Positions 36,041-47,484 are shown, counted from the stretch's first letter. The stretch: 47,897 nt of DNA from an uncultured Prevotella sp. (GCA_944320105.1 CALUGA010000020.1:1-47897), one strand, 5' to 3'. The notes: generated by a model from the letters alone, not told the origin. Translations and numbers: made by a program.

Positions 36041-36104
36041 GCAAAACAGCCCGTTTCAGGCTGCGGAACGTGCCGTTTTACAGCCTGAAACGGCACGTTT
36101 TGGA
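36041..36104. repeat. Dispersed repeat with two mutually exclusive hairpins
   Basis: CCGTTTCAGGCTG (36051-36063) pairs perfectly with 36,081-36,093. AACGTGCCGTTT (36067-36078) pairs perfectly with 36,088-36,099. The two right arms share six bases, so only one hairpin can form. GCAAAACAGCCCGTT at the left edge is identical to 23,085-23,099. Confidence 0.6.
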
Positions 36105-36258
36105 GTGCAAGAAGCATCATTTCGCAACCCGCTCAAAACCAAGGAGATACGCTGAACCGGCCGCATTTTGAAATAAATTTACATCATGCTATGGTTTGGC
36201 TTCGCCGGACTTGAAACAAAAAACGGCGCGCAAAGTAGGGCGTATACCCAAAATTTGC

Positions 36259-36266
36259 TACCTTTG
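36259..36266 (+). promoter_or_regulatory. -7 element of the BNR_4-like gene promoter
   Basis: TACCTTTG followed by CA, 34 bases before the chosen start; in-frame starts upstream of it are excluded. Weak -33 region. Confidence 0.6.
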
Positions 36267-36299
36267 CAAGTAGCAACAACAACTAAAAACCAAGCAACA

Positions 36300-37652
36300 A
36301 TGAAAACACTCACGCATAACGCAAGGCGGCATGCCTGCGCCCTGCCGTGCCTGAAAGGCGCGCAGCGGATAAGGAACGCGGTGGCGGCAGTGGCCGTGGC
36401 TGCGCTGACGGCTACGATGCCGGCCATGAGCCAGCATCTCTCAAGGGTGGGCGCAGGCTACAGCGGCACATCGGTGAACACGGCCATATTCAGGTGCAAC
36501 TCGGTGGCGAGCCACGATGGGTGGCAGTTCGTGGCCTACTACGACTCAACGGCCACCGTGGTGATAGGCAAGAGGCGCATAGGCTCCGACCGGTGGGAAC
36601 TGACGCGCACTCAGTACAAGGGCAACATAAAGGACGCGCACAACGTGATAAGCATAATGGCCGATGGCGACGGCTACCTGCACATGGCCTTCGACCACCA
36701 CGGCCACCGGCTGAAATACTGCCGCAGCGTGGCTCCGCTGTCTGCGGAAATGGGCGAACTTTCGCCAATGACCGGAAGCAACGAGGGCAACGTTACCTAC
36801 CCGGAGTTCTACCGCCTGGCCGACGGCGACCTGCTTTTCGTTTACCGCGACGGCAGCTCGGGCAACGGCAACATGGTGATGAACCATTACTCAGTAAAAG
36901 AAAAGAAATGGAGCCGCGTGCAGACTAACCTCATCGACGGGGAGGGCAAGCGCAACGCTTACTGGCAAATGTGCGTGGACAAGGCCGGGACGATACACTT
37001 GGGGTGGGTGTGGCGCGAGTCGGCATCGGTAAACACCAACCACGATATGTGCTACGCACGCTCTTACGACAAGGGCCGCACATGGCAACGCTCCGACGGA
37101 ACGCAATATGCCCTGCCCATAAACGCTTCGAACGCGGAGTATGCCCTGAGGATTCCGCAGAACTCGGAGCTGATAAACCAAACGAGCATCTGCGCCGACG
37201 AGGGCGGCCATCCATGCATAGCCTCTTACTGGCGAGCCGAGGGCGAAACCGTGCCGCAGTACCGCGTGGTGTGGCACGACGGCAAGCTGTGGCACTCCGG
37301 GCAGGTGACGGAGCGCACCACCCCGTTCTCGCTCAGTGGCGTAGGCACAAAAATGATACCCATATCGCGGCCCAAGGTGGCCATCTGCGGCAAGAAGGTT
37401 TACTGCATCTTCCGCGACGTGGAGCGCGGCAGCAGGGTGTCCGTGGCAATGGCCGACAGCATAGGCGCGGCTGATTGGGAGGTAAAGGACCTCACAACGT
37501 TCTCCGTAGGCTCGTGGGAGCCGAGCATCGACAGCGAGATGCTCAAGCGTGGCCGCCTGCACATATACGTACAGGCCACGGCACAGGGCGACGGCGAAAA
37601 GGTTGCCGACATGAAGCCGCAGCCGGTGTACGTGTTGGAAGTTAAAAGTTAA
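36300..37652 (+). CDS. Secreted BNR_4-like propeller protein, possible polysaccharide lyase
   Basis: The 450-residue protein has a long basic leader with a hydrophobic core and cleavage near MSQ (44-45). The rest looks like the BNR repeat family PF15892: YSGTSVNTAIFR near the start, HNVISIMADGDGYLHMAFDHHGH, EGNVTYPEFYRLADG, and DMCYARSYDKGRTW with an Asp-box-like turn. This family includes ulvan and related uronate-polymer lyases with seven-bladed propellers, so a lyase role is possible but the substrate is not shown. Its last residues, LEVKS, and stop lie in the left arm of a long inverted repeat. Confidence 0.7.
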   Translation: MKTLTHNARRHACALPCLKGAQRIRNAVAAVAVAALTATMPAMSQHLSRVGAGYSGTSVNTAIFRCNSVASHDGWQFVAYYDSTATVVIGKRRIGSDRWELTRTQYKGNIKDAHNVISIMADGDGYLHMAFDHHGHRLKYCRSVAPLSAEMGELSPMTGSNEGNVTYPEFYRLADGDLLFVYRDGSSGNGNMVMNHYSVKEKKWSRVQTNLIDGEGKRNAYWQMCVDKAGTIHLGWVWRESASVNTNHDMCYARSYDKGRTWQRSDGTQYALPINASNAEYALRIPQNSELINQTSICADEGGHPCIASYWRAEGETVPQYRVVWHDGKLWHSGQVTERTTPFSLSGVGTKMIPISRPKVAICGKKVYCIFRDVERGSRVSVAMADSIGAADWEVKDLTTFSVGSWEPSIDSEMLKRGRLHIYVQATAQGDGEKVADMKPQPVYVLEVKS

Positions 37653-37808
37653 GAAGTTAAAAATTAAGAAAATATGCAAGCGACCCACTAACACCACAGA
37701 CGCCCCTTCACAGCCATACACAATGAGAGGGAGAAGAGAAAGAACGTGACGTTAATGGGCCGCTTGCATATTTTCTTAATTTTTAACTTCTTAACTTTTA
37801 ACTTCCAA
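37635..37808. repeat. Long inverted repeat spanning two convergent stop codons
   Basis: The 58-base arms (37635-37692 and 37751-37808) match with two differences around a 58-base centre. The left arm encodes the end of the BNR_4-like protein and the right arm the end of the HD protein, both reading LEVKS and TAA. It could act as a bidirectional terminator through a long hairpin. The inner AT-rich words resemble those at 2,205 and 14,551. Confidence 0.85.
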
Positions 37809-38390
37809 TAGGTGTGCGGCAAGCGCATCGGCGGCCTGGAGGATGGCTACAAGAGGAACGTCGCTCGCAGCTGATATGTTGCTCTTCGACTCGAAGCTCT
37901 GGAACGACAAGTCCCAGGCACCCATGTGCCAGCGTATGGCCAGCACCTCGTCGTTGGTAAGCTCAAGGCCGAGGCGCAGCAACATCACCACCGACTTCTC
38001 GCCATGCCCAAGCGGAAAGCGGGTATAGTCTACATCGTAGCCGCTATATGCCTCCCAGCGGTTGTTGGCGTCCTTGCGGTACTTCGTCATCTTCTTGTAG
38101 ATGTTGGCCTTGCACACGTCGTGGAGCAAGGCGGCCAGCACCACGCTCTCCTGGGGCAGACGCTCCTCTATGTCCGCCCGCAAGGCTATCATCTGCTCCC
38201 TGAGCCGCATGGCCACGTTGTAGACGTTGAGCGAGTGCTCAAGCAGGCCGCCATCGTGGCTGAGGTGGCGGTTGACAGAGGCCGGGGCGCGGAAGAAACC
38301 GGCCTTTTCGAGGTAGGCTGTCACGTTGTCGATGCCATTGCGCCCCGTCGACGTGAGCAGCGAAAGGTATTGCTCTTTGAGTTTTTCCAT
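37791..38390 (-). CDS. HD-domain protein, probable phosphohydrolase
   Basis: The 199-residue cytoplasmic protein shows HD-superfamily metal ligands: His45/His52 in SHDGGLLEHS and the His90-Asp91 pair in ALLHDVCKAN, with further histidines at LGHGEKS and RWHMGAW. The HD family hydrolyses phosphate esters, often nucleotides, but the substrate is unknown. Copy 2 of the 193-bp element lies 16 bases upstream of the start, so the native promoter has probably been displaced. The C-terminus comes from the inverted repeat. Confidence 0.8.
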   Translation of the reverse strand: MEKLKEQYLSLLTSTGRNGIDNVTAYLEKAGFFRAPASVNRHLSHDGGLLEHSLNVYNVAMRLREQMIALRADIEERLPQESVVLAALLHDVCKANIYKKMTKYRKDANNRWEAYSGYDVDYTRFPLGHGEKSVVMLLRLGLELTNDEVLAIRWHMGAWDLSFQSFESKSNISAASDVPLVAILQAADALAAHLLEVKS

Positions 38391-38406
38391 TCCTTAATGC
38401 TTTTAT

Positions 38407-38599
38407 CCCAAATCGGTCGTTAGACCGCCTAACGCTTGTTTTCATGTATGTGGCCGGCTTTCCAAACGCTTCCGTCCTCTTGTCGGCATCTTGCCAGCCG
38501 CTTTGTCTCGACGTAGCCCGCTACGCCGTCGACAAAGGCGACTGCCTATCTGCACGACAATAGAATGAAATCGTTTTGCACTCTAACGACCGATTTGGG
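38407..38599. mobile_element. 193-bp miniature inverted-repeat element, copy 2
   Basis: Nearly identical to copy 1 at 25,662, with ends CCCAAATCGGTCGTTAGA and its complement, flanked by TTTAT on both sides (38402-38406 and 38600-38604). It separates the HD gene from the mutB terminator and contains no gene. Confidence 0.88.
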
Positions 38600-38610
38600 T
38601 TTATGGAGTA

Positions 38611-38648
38611 AAACAAAAAAGACGCGCCCGCTTGCCGGCGGACGCGTC
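38611..38648 (-). terminator. Terminator after mutB
   Basis: An 11-bp stem (GACGCGCCCGC with GCGGACGCGTC, a G-U pair on the minus strand) followed on that strand by TTTTTTGTTTT. Confidence 0.85.
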
Positions 38649-38677
38649 CACTGAATATTAAACTTTATTAAAGCTGC

Positions 38678-40825
<2,148 letters not shown>

Positions 40826-40836
40826 GACTTCCGTGG

Positions 40837-42696
40837 TTATTTGATTCCCAATTTGGCGTTATACTCTTTGAGCGTTTCCAGAACGTTGCACCTCACATGG
40901 ATGAAGTTCTCTATGCCGGCGGCCTTAAGCTCGTCCATGCAGGCCGGAGCACCGGCGACAATGAACATGGCACGCCCGGCGAGGCACTGGTAAGCGGGAA
41001 CGGCGTATGTGGCATACTCATCATCGCTCGAACAAAGCACCACGATGTCGGCCCCGGCCTTCAAGGCCGCATCAACGCCTTCCTCAACGGTGTCGAAACC
41101 AAGGTTGTCGATAATCTTATAACCGGCACAAGCCAGGAAGTTGGAGCTGAACTGAGCACGGGCCTGGCGCATGGCAAGGTTGCCTATGGTAAGCATAAAC
41201 GCAGTGGGAACCTTGCCGCTTTGCTCCGTCTGCAAGCGCAACGCCTCGTAGTCGGCAGCCAGACGGCTGGAATTGATTGCCTTGAAGGCAGCATCCTCCT
41301 GCTTTGAACCACACTTGCAGGCATGGGCCACAGGTGCCTTGCCGCCGGAGGTCTCAGTGAAGTTGGGGAACTGGTTGGTGCCGAGTATGAATTCCTTGCG
41401 CTTGGCAGCGTCGTCATGGCGCTTGGCGTTGGTGGCGTTCACGTCATCCTGCACCGTGCCGTTCTTCACCGCCTCAAGGTATCCGCCCTCATCCTCAACC
41501 TTCAAGAACAGCTTCCATGCAGCATCGGCAAGCGAGGTGGTAAGCTCCTCAATGAAATAAGAACCGGCCGAGGGATCCACCACCTTGTCGAAATGGCTCT
41601 CTTCCTTAAGCAGCAACTGCTGGTTGCGGGCAATGCGCTCAGAGAAATCCGTAGGCTGTTCGTAAACAACATCGAAAGGCTTCACTACGATTGAATGCAC
41701 ACCGCCTATCGCCGCGCTCATGGCCTCGGTCTGGGTGCGGAGCATATTCACGTAGCTGTCGAACATCGTCATGTTGTATGTGGTGGTGATGGCATTCACG
41801 CACATCTTGCAAGCACAATCACACTTAGGCTCATATTGCTTCACAATCTCGGCCCACAGCAAGCGGGCGGCACGGAACTTAGCTATCTCCATGAAGTAAT
41901 TCTCCGTGATACCCATGTTGAACTTTATCTTGCTGGCAGCCAAAGCAGGGTCTACACCGGCCTCGACAAGCTCTGAGAGATATTCGTTTCCCCATGCAAG
42001 CGCATAGCCAAGCTCCTGCACGATGTATGCACCCGCATTGTTGAGTGACGCAGCGTTAACCGCTATGCAGCGGAAGTGCGGGTATTCTTTCAGTATGTCA
42101 ACCAACTGCGAGGCCAGAGGCAGTATGCGGGTGACATCCTTGCCTTTCATCACAATCTTCTCTATAGGATCCCAGTCGATGGAGCCAACGAGCTTGTCCT
42201 TGCTGTAGCCATGCCTTTCAAAATAAGCTACAAGAATCTTGGCGAGGTCAACCGACCTGCGCTTGCAAGTGCAGAAGTTCAGCTCAACACACTCGCACTC
42301 TATCCCATCAAGCAGCGTGCTGACGAACTCCTCGTTGACGCAGTCGCCACAGAAATGGAAGCCAAGCGAATCAACGCCCTTATTCAATATGTCAAGAGCC
42401 TTGGCGTTGCCATCCTTCGCGTCCTCGACCTTTATGTCCTGGCGCACCAACCATGAGTTATTGTCCTTATTGTTACCGCGGACAAAAGGGAACTCACCGG
42501 GCAAAGCATCCGGCGTCTTCAGCTTCAGCACATCTTCCCTACGGTAGAATGGAGGCACAGAAAAGCCTTCGTTGGTTCTCCATACCAGTTTCTTGTTGAA
42601 GTCCGCCCCCTTCAAGTCAACCTGAATCTTGTCAAGCCATTCTTGAGTCGTCGGAGCCTCGAACTCGGTAAAGAGTTTCTCTCTGTTGTTTGACAT
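40837..42696 (-). CDS. mutA: Methylmalonyl-CoA mutase small subunit
   Basis: MutA is the non-catalytic partner of MutB in the heterodimer. The 619-residue protein shares the barrel and cobalamin-domain folds but lacks the DxHxxG cobalamin ligand motif. Its late region reads [17 protein letters not shown]. Several cysteine-rich stretches ([34 protein letters not shown]) are notable. It lies 11 bases after a small possible gene and 11 before mutB. Confidence 0.96.
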   Translation of the reverse strand: MSNNREKLFTEFEAPTTQEWLDKIQVDLKGADFNKKLVWRTNEGFSVPPFYRREDVLKLKTPDALPGEFPFVRGNNKDNNSWLVRQDIKVEDAKDGNAKALDILNKGVDSLGFHFCGDCVNEEFVSTLLDGIECECVELNFCTCKRRSVDLAKILVAYFERHGYSKDKLVGSIDWDPIEKIVMKGKDVTRILPLASQLVDILKEYPHFRCIAVNAASLNNAGAYIVQELGYALAWGNEYLSELVEAGVDPALAASKIKFNMGITENYFMEIAKFRAARLLWAEIVKQYEPKCDCACKMCVNAITTTYNMTMFDSYVNMLRTQTEAMSAAIGGVHSIVVKPFDVVYEQPTDFSERIARNQQLLLKEESHFDKVVDPSAGSYFIEELTTSLADAAWKLFLKVEDEGGYLEAVKNGTVQDDVNATNAKRHDDAAKRKEFILGTNQFPNFTETSGGKAPVAHACKCGSKQEDAAFKAINSSRLAADYEALRLQTEQSGKVPTAFMLTIGNLAMRQARAQFSSNFLACAGYKIIDNLGFDTVEEGVDAALKAGADIVVLCSSDDEYATYAVPAYQCLAGRAMFIVAGAPACMDELKAAGIENFIHVRCNVLETLKEYNAKLGIK

Positions 42697-42707
42697 AAGT
42701 ACAATAT

Positions 42708-42926
42708 TTATATATAAGTTATTGATAAATCCCGTTCAAGTTGACCATGCGCATCGTGAGCCTGTACCATTGGCCATAAGCCCTCGCTGACAGGCAGCGC
42801 AACATCAGCCCCTTCAATGGCCGTTGCCTTACGCATCTTTATGCCCACGGCAAACTTTCCGCCTTGAATGCAAATGCGGCCATCAACAGACAGCGATTCA
42901 CCCGCAAATGCATCACATATCTTCAT
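42708..42926 (-). CDS. Small possible gene in front of mutA
   Basis: A 72-codon frame, beginning [17 protein letters not shown] and ending in DLSITYI, fills the leader of mutA and stops 11 bases before it, the same gap as between mutA and mutB. Its ATG lies right at the predicted RNA start, so translation would be almost leaderless. The family is not recognised, and it may be only an untranslated leader. No cobalamin-riboswitch box was found in this stretch. Confidence 0.4.
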   Translation of the reverse strand: MKICDAFAGESLSVDGRICIQGGKFAVGIKMRKATAIEGADVALPVSEGLWPMVQAHDAHGQLERDLSITYI

Positions 42927-42927
42927 G

Positions 42928-42935
42928 CAAAGATA
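42928..42935 (-). promoter_or_regulatory. -7 element of the mutA-mutB promoter
   Basis: TATCTTTG followed by CA on the minus strand; weak -33 region (TTTC). It gives a leader of about 225 bases before mutA. Confidence 0.55.
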
Positions 42936-43035
42936 TGCAGAATTTCCGACTTTACGAAAAATATAAAGAGAAAAAGATTTCCAATCGTGAAAAATTCAAA
43001 AACTTGGCGGAGGGAGCGAAAATAATCACACGTAA

Positions 43036-43068
43036 ATTGTTGTTTGAACAATATTTTACCTACTTTTG
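43036..43068 (+). promoter_or_regulatory. Promoter of the transporter and decarboxylase genes
   Basis: ATTG, 21 bases, then TACTTTTG (43061-43068) with CA after it. The start codon at 43,094 follows about 20 bases after the RNA start. Confidence 0.65.
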
Positions 43069-43093
43069 CAACTTAGAAAACTATCATATTCCA

Positions 43094-44782
43094 ATGGATT
43101 GGCTCATTAATCTATTTGTCAGCACAGAGTCCGTGGCGCACATTGCCCTCCTCTATGCCATTGTAATAGCCATAGGCGTATTGCTCGGCAAAATCAAGGT
43201 GGGAGGCATATCGTTAGGCGTCACTTTCGTTTTGTTTGCGGGCATTGTCGCCGGACACGTCGGCTTCACCGGCCCCATGAACATCCTCACATTCTTGCAG
43301 GACTTCGGCCTCATCTTGTTTGTATTCATGATAGGCTTGCAGGTGGGTCCCGGCTTCTTCGAAAGCTTCAGGAAAGGCGGGATAACGCTCAACCTGCTGT
43401 CCACCGCCACAATCCTGCTAAACATCGCGGTGATGTTCGCCTGCTACTTCATCTTCTTCGACACAACCAACCCAATCAACCTCCCGATGATGGTAGGCAC
43501 GCTTTATGGCGCCGTTACCAACACCCCGGGACTTGGCGCCGCCACCGAAGCACTCGACAGCGTGTTCCCGAAAGGCGAGGCGCCGCAGATAGCCTCGGGT
43601 TACGCCTGCGCCTATCCGCTCGGAGTGCTGGGCATAATCGGCGCGACAATCCTCATCAGGTACATCTGCCACGTAAAGCTCGACAAGGAAGAAGAGCTGC
43701 TTAACAAGGACGCCGAAGAAGACGCCCATGTAAAGCCGCACAATATGCACCTCCGTGTCACAAACTCCTATTTGGCAGGGCGCACCATCGGGCAGATACA
43801 CGACTTCCTCAACCGCGACTTCGTTTGTTCGCGCGTACTGCACGAAGGCCACGTAAGCATCCCCAACAGCAAGACAAAGCTTGAGTTGGGCGACCTCGTG
43901 TTCATAGTGTGCGCCGAGGCCGACGCCGAAGCCATCATAGCTTTCATAGGCCCGGAAGAGCAAGTGGAATGGGAAAAGCAAGACCAGCCGATGGTGTCAA
44001 GGCGAGTGATTGTCACGCGCCCGTCAATCAACGGAAAGACGCTTGGCCAGATGCACTTCTCCACAGTCTACGGTGTCAACGTAACGAGGGTTACACGCCA
44101 GGGCATGGATCTCTTCGCCAATCCCCACCTTGCGCTGCAAGTGGGCGACCGCGTGATGGTAGTTGGCCCGGAGAACCTTGTCAACCGCGTGTCGAGCGTA
44201 CTTGGCAACTCCATCAAGCGCCTTGAGTCGCCCAACATAGCCACCATCTTCATCGGCATCATCGTGGGAATACTGTTCGGAAGCATCCCGTTGGCCGTTC
44301 CCGGAATGCCCATGCCCCTTAAGCTCGGCATTGCCGGCGGCCCGCTTGTGATAGCCATACTCATAGGCCGCTACGGCTATAAGGTACACCTTGTCACCTA
44401 CACTACTACCAGCGCCAACACCATGCTCCGCGAGATTGGGCTTGTGCTCTTCCTTGCCAGCGTAGGCATAAAGGCCGGCGCGGGATTCTGGGAAACCGTG
44501 GTGCAGGGCGACGGCCTTAAGTACGTCTACACAGGCTTCCTCATAACCATTATCCCGATACTCATAATCGGCCCTATAGCGCGCATGAAATACAAGTTCA
44601 ACTATTTCACGATTATGGGAATGATAGCCGGAACATACACCGACCCGCCTGCGCTGGCATACGCCAACCAGTCGTGCTCAAAGGAAGCCCCCGCAGTTGG
44701 CTATTCCACGGTATATCCATTGAGTATGTTCCTGCGCATCTTCACGGCTCAGCTCATTATCCTCCTGTGCTGCGGCATCTGA
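43094..44782 (+). CDS. AAE-family transporter (AspT/YidE-like)
   Basis: The 562-residue inner-membrane protein has two blocks of about five membrane segments each (about 15-190 and 390-560). Between them are two RCK_C/TrkA_C domains (about 215-380), with [19 protein letters not shown] and [17 protein letters not shown]. This is the plan of the aspartate:alanine exchanger family. The start at 43,094 follows the promoter; the frame upstream is non-coding. It stands 43 bases before the OadG-like gene, so it may move a dicarboxylate tied to the fermentation, but the substrate is inferred only. Confidence 0.85.
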   Translation: MDWLINLFVSTESVAHIALLYAIVIAIGVLLGKIKVGGISLGVTFVLFAGIVAGHVGFTGPMNILTFLQDFGLILFVFMIGLQVGPGFFESFRKGGITLNLLSTATILLNIAVMFACYFIFFDTTNPINLPMMVGTLYGAVTNTPGLGAATEALDSVFPKGEAPQIASGYACAYPLGVLGIIGATILIRYICHVKLDKEEELLNKDAEEDAHVKPHNMHLRVTNSYLAGRTIGQIHDFLNRDFVCSRVLHEGHVSIPNSKTKLELGDLVFIVCAEADAEAIIAFIGPEEQVEWEKQDQPMVSRRVIVTRPSINGKTLGQMHFSTVYGVNVTRVTRQGMDLFANPHLALQVGDRVMVVGPENLVNRVSSVLGNSIKRLESPNIATIFIGIIVGILFGSIPLAVPGMPMPLKLGIAGGPLVIAILIGRYGYKVHLVTYTTTSANTMLREIGLVLFLASVGIKAGAGFWETVVQGDGLKYVYTGFLITIIPILIIGPIARMKYKFNYFTIMGMIAGTYTDPPALAYANQSCSKEAPAVGYSTVYPLSMFLRIFTAQLIILLCCGI

Positions 44783-44825
44783 CGGACGCAAACTAAAACT
44801 AACTCTAAAATACACACACACTGAA

Positions 44826-45800
44826 ATGAACAAGTTCGGATTACTGTTAGGCATAATGCTTGGCTCAGTTTCCGCGGTGTCCTACGGGCAGATGTCCGAG
44901 AGCATCAAGCTGAACGAGGTTATGACCAACAATGCAACAAGCCTGCAGGACGAATACGGCCAACGCGAAGCGTGGGTGGAGATAGCCAACATCTCCTACT
45001 CCACATACAACATCAGGGGAATGTTCCTGACCACCGACCGCGCCGTGCTCAACCCTGACATGAGTGTACCAGAGCGCATCAAGCGCATGAGCATCATCCC
45101 TAACGGGGATGCCCGCACCAACCTCAGCGCGCGCCAGCACCTGCTCTTCCATTGCAACAGCAACCCAAGGTTGGGAACGCTGCATCTCTCGGTCAAAATC
45201 GACCCGTCAAAGCCCACATGGATTGGCCTCTACAATGGCAACGCCACGCAGCTGATAGACTCCGTTACGGTGCCGGTGCTCGCGCCCGACCAGTCGTATG
45301 CCCGCGAGCGCGACGGAGCCGCCACATGGCAGATAAAGCCCAAGGACGCCGTAACCCCCGGCATATCCAACTACATACAAGTTGACGAAAGCAAGGTTGC
45401 CAAGCTAAAGCGCAACGACCCCTACGGTCTCGGCATCACCGTGCTCGCCATGGGCATAGTGTTCTTCTGCCTTGCCCTCCTGTGCGTTTTCTTCACTCTG
45501 TTCGGCATGTTCATGAAGCACCGCTCCGCAGCCAAGAAGGTGGCCAGCATACAGCCGCTCAAGGCCGGGGTGAAGACGGTGGAGAAGACAGTGGAGATAG
45601 GCCACAAGACCAACATCATACTGCAAGACGGACTCAAGTCGAAAGGCATCGACAAGGAAACCTACATAGCCGTCATTGCCCTTGCCATACAGCAGTACAC
45701 CAACAACGTACACGACGTGGAGAGCGGCATCATAACCATAAAGCCCAAGACCACCGAGTGGGACGATGCATACATACAGATGAAACAATTTCACGAATAA
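44826..45800 (+). CDS. OadG-like subunit fused to a lamin-tail-like domain
   Basis: The 324-residue protein has a signal peptide (about 1-22, YGQ). A periplasmic region (about 25-165) begins IKLNEVMTNN and EAWVEIANIS, as in lamin-tail (LTD) domains. One membrane helix (about 201-226, GITVLAMGIVFFCLALL) matches OadG gamma/delta subunits. A cytoplasmic tail of about 95 residues follows. In sodium-pump decarboxylases this subunit holds the complex together. It precedes the biotin carrier by 33 bases. Confidence 0.75.
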   Translation: MNKFGLLLGIMLGSVSAVSYGQMSESIKLNEVMTNNATSLQDEYGQREAWVEIANISYSTYNIRGMFLTTDRAVLNPDMSVPERIKRMSIIPNGDARTNLSARQHLLFHCNSNPRLGTLHLSVKIDPSKPTWIGLYNGNATQLIDSVTVPVLAPDQSYARERDGAATWQIKPKDAVTPGISNYIQVDESKVAKLKRNDPYGLGITVLAMGIVFFCLALLCVFFTLFGMFMKHRSAAKKVASIQPLKAGVKTVEKTVEIGHKTNIILQDGLKSKGIDKETYIAVIALAIQQYTNNVHDVESGIITIKPKTTEWDDAYIQMKQFHE

Positions 45801-45833
45801 CCCCAATAACAATCCTAAAAAAGACTGACAGCA

Positions 45834-46295
45834 ATGAACAAGTTCCAGTATAACGTACAAGGCGTCGATTACGACGTAGAGATAGAAGAGCTCGAAGGCA
45901 ACGTGGCCAAGGTGGTGGTCAACGGTATCAGGTTTGAGGTAGAGCTGAAGCAGCCCATCAACCCGGCACACGCCATCCGCAAGAAGCCCGAAGTTCACCA
46001 GCCCGCCCCAGCCGCACCGCAGCAGGCAGCCCAGCCCGCTCCTGTGGCGGCAGCTCCGCAACCGGCAGCGGCTCCGGGCAGCGGCTCGCAGGTAAAGGCT
46101 CCCCTGCCCGGCACCATCACCTCGGTCAACGTCAAGGTGGGCGATGTGGTAAAGGACGGCGACACCGTAGTAGTGCTTGAGGCCATGAAGATGCAGAACA
46201 ACATCGAGACCGAGTTCTCGGGAACTGTCACTTCCATTTTAGTAAACCAGGGCGATTCGGTGCTCGAGGGCGCCGTGCTGCTCACAATAGCCTGA
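45834..46295 (+). CDS. mmdC: Biotin carboxyl carrier subunit of a sodium-pump decarboxylase
   Basis: A 153-residue protein with an N-terminal beta region, an Ala/Pro/Gln linker (about 54-84) and a biotinyl domain with Lys119 in EAMKMQNN, the biotin attachment site. It carries the carboxyl group from the carboxyltransferase to the beta subunit. Methylmalonyl-CoA decarboxylase is favoured because of the neighbouring mutA-mutB; oxaloacetate decarboxylase remains possible. The next gene starts 6 bases after it. Confidence 0.85.
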   Translation: MNKFQYNVQGVDYDVEIEELEGNVAKVVVNGIRFEVELKQPINPAHAIRKKPEVHQPAPAAPQQAAQPAPVAAAPQPAAAPGSGSQVKAPLPGTITSVNVKVGDVVKDGDTVVVLEAMKMQNNIETEFSGTVTSILVNQGDSVLEGAVLLTIA

Positions 46296-46301
46296 TGCAT
46301 T

Positions 46302-47459
46302 ATGGGATTCACAGAGTTCTTAGCAGAAAACTTCAATGAGTTCCTCACCTACACCGGCTTTGCCAACGCCACGGCGGGGAACATCATCATGATTGTGGTC
46401 GGCGCCATCCTCATCTACCTGGCCATAAAGAAAGACTTCGAGCCACTGCTGCTCATCCCCATCGGCCTCGGCATCATCATAGGCAACATCCCGTTCCGTG
46501 CCGACGCTGGCCTCGAGGTTGGCCTCTATGAGGACAACTCGGTGCTCAACATCTTCTACCAAGGCGTGCGCCAGGGCTGGTACCCGCCGCTGGTGTTCCT
46601 CGGCATTGGCGCCATGACCGACTTCTCCGCCCTCATAGCCAACCCCAAGCTGGTGCTCATCGGGGCGGCGGCGCAGTTCGGCATCTTCGGTGCATACATG
46701 GTAGCCCTCGGCCTCGGCTTCGAGCCTAACCAGGCAGCGGGCATAGCCATCATCGGCGGGGCCGATGGCCCGACGGCCATCTTCCTGTCGTCAAAGCTCA
46801 GCCCTAACCTCATGGGAGCCATTGCCGTGTGCGCCTACTCTTACATGGCGCTCGTGCCGCTCATCCAGCCGCCGCTCATGCGCATGCTCACCACAAAGAA
46901 AGAGCGCCTCATCCGCATGAAGCCCGCCCGCCAGGTAAGCCAGACCGAGCGCATACTCTTCCCCATCATCGGCTTGCTGCTCACCACGTTCATCGTGCCG
47001 TCGGGCCTGCCCCTGCTCGGCATGCTATTCTTCGGCAACCTGCTCAAGGAGTCGGGCAAGACCACTCGCCTGGCCAAGACCGCAGGCTCCGCCCTCAACG
47101 ACATCGTGGTGATGCTGCTCGGCCTCACGGTGGGCTGCTCCACACAGGCCAGCGAGTTCCTCACCGTCAACACGCTCTACATCTTCATCCTCGGCGCGTT
47201 CTCGTTCATGGTGGCCACTGCCAGCGGAGTGCTCTTCGTGAAGCTGATGAACATCTTCCTGCCTAAGGACAAGAAACTCAATCCGCTCATCGGCAACGCC
47301 GGCGTGTCTGCCGTGCCTATGAGCGCCCGCATAAGCAACAACCTCGGCCTTGAGTACGACCGCCACAACTTCCTGCTCATGCACGCCATGGGGCCCAACG
47401 TGGCAGGTGTCATCGGCTCGGCCGTGGCAGCCGGTGCTTTGCTCGGATTTATGTCATAA
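46302..47459 (+). CDS. mmdB: Beta subunit of a sodium-pump decarboxylase
   Basis: This 385-residue inner-membrane protein decarboxylates carboxybiotin and pumps sodium ions outward. Family marks are GADGPTAIFLSSKLSP with the key aspartate, GLTVGCSTQA, and AMGPNVAGVIGSAVAAG near the end, in about nine membrane segments. It could equally be named oadB. It ends the operon at a strong terminator. The alpha (carboxyltransferase) subunit gene is not adjacent. Confidence 0.93.
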   Translation: MGFTEFLAENFNEFLTYTGFANATAGNIIMIVVGAILIYLAIKKDFEPLLLIPIGLGIIIGNIPFRADAGLEVGLYEDNSVLNIFYQGVRQGWYPPLVFLGIGAMTDFSALIANPKLVLIGAAAQFGIFGAYMVALGLGFEPNQAAGIAIIGGADGPTAIFLSSKLSPNLMGAIAVCAYSYMALVPLIQPPLMRMLTTKKERLIRMKPARQVSQTERILFPIIGLLLTTFIVPSGLPLLGMLFFGNLLKESGKTTRLAKTAGSALNDIVVMLLGLTVGCSTQASEFLTVNTLYIFILGAFSFMVATASGVLFVKLMNIFLPKDKKLNPLIGNAGVSAVPMSARISNNLGLEYDRHNFLLMHAMGPNVAGVIGSAVAAGALLGFMS

Positions 47460-47484
47460 CACAAAAATAATTCTTTTTTCATGG

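Noticed and set aside
37635-37808. Invertible promoter flanked by inverted repeats
   Set aside because: The 58-base centre has no promoter word, both flanking genes point inward, and their ends lie in the arms, so inversion would control nothing.
42697-42930. Cobalamin riboswitch upstream of mutA
   Set aside because: The stretch has no B12-box-like sequence and reads as one open frame instead.
42824-43093. N-terminal extension of the AAE-family transporter
   Set aside because: It runs upstream of the promoter and overlaps the opposite small frame; the protein begins normally at the Met before the first membrane segment.
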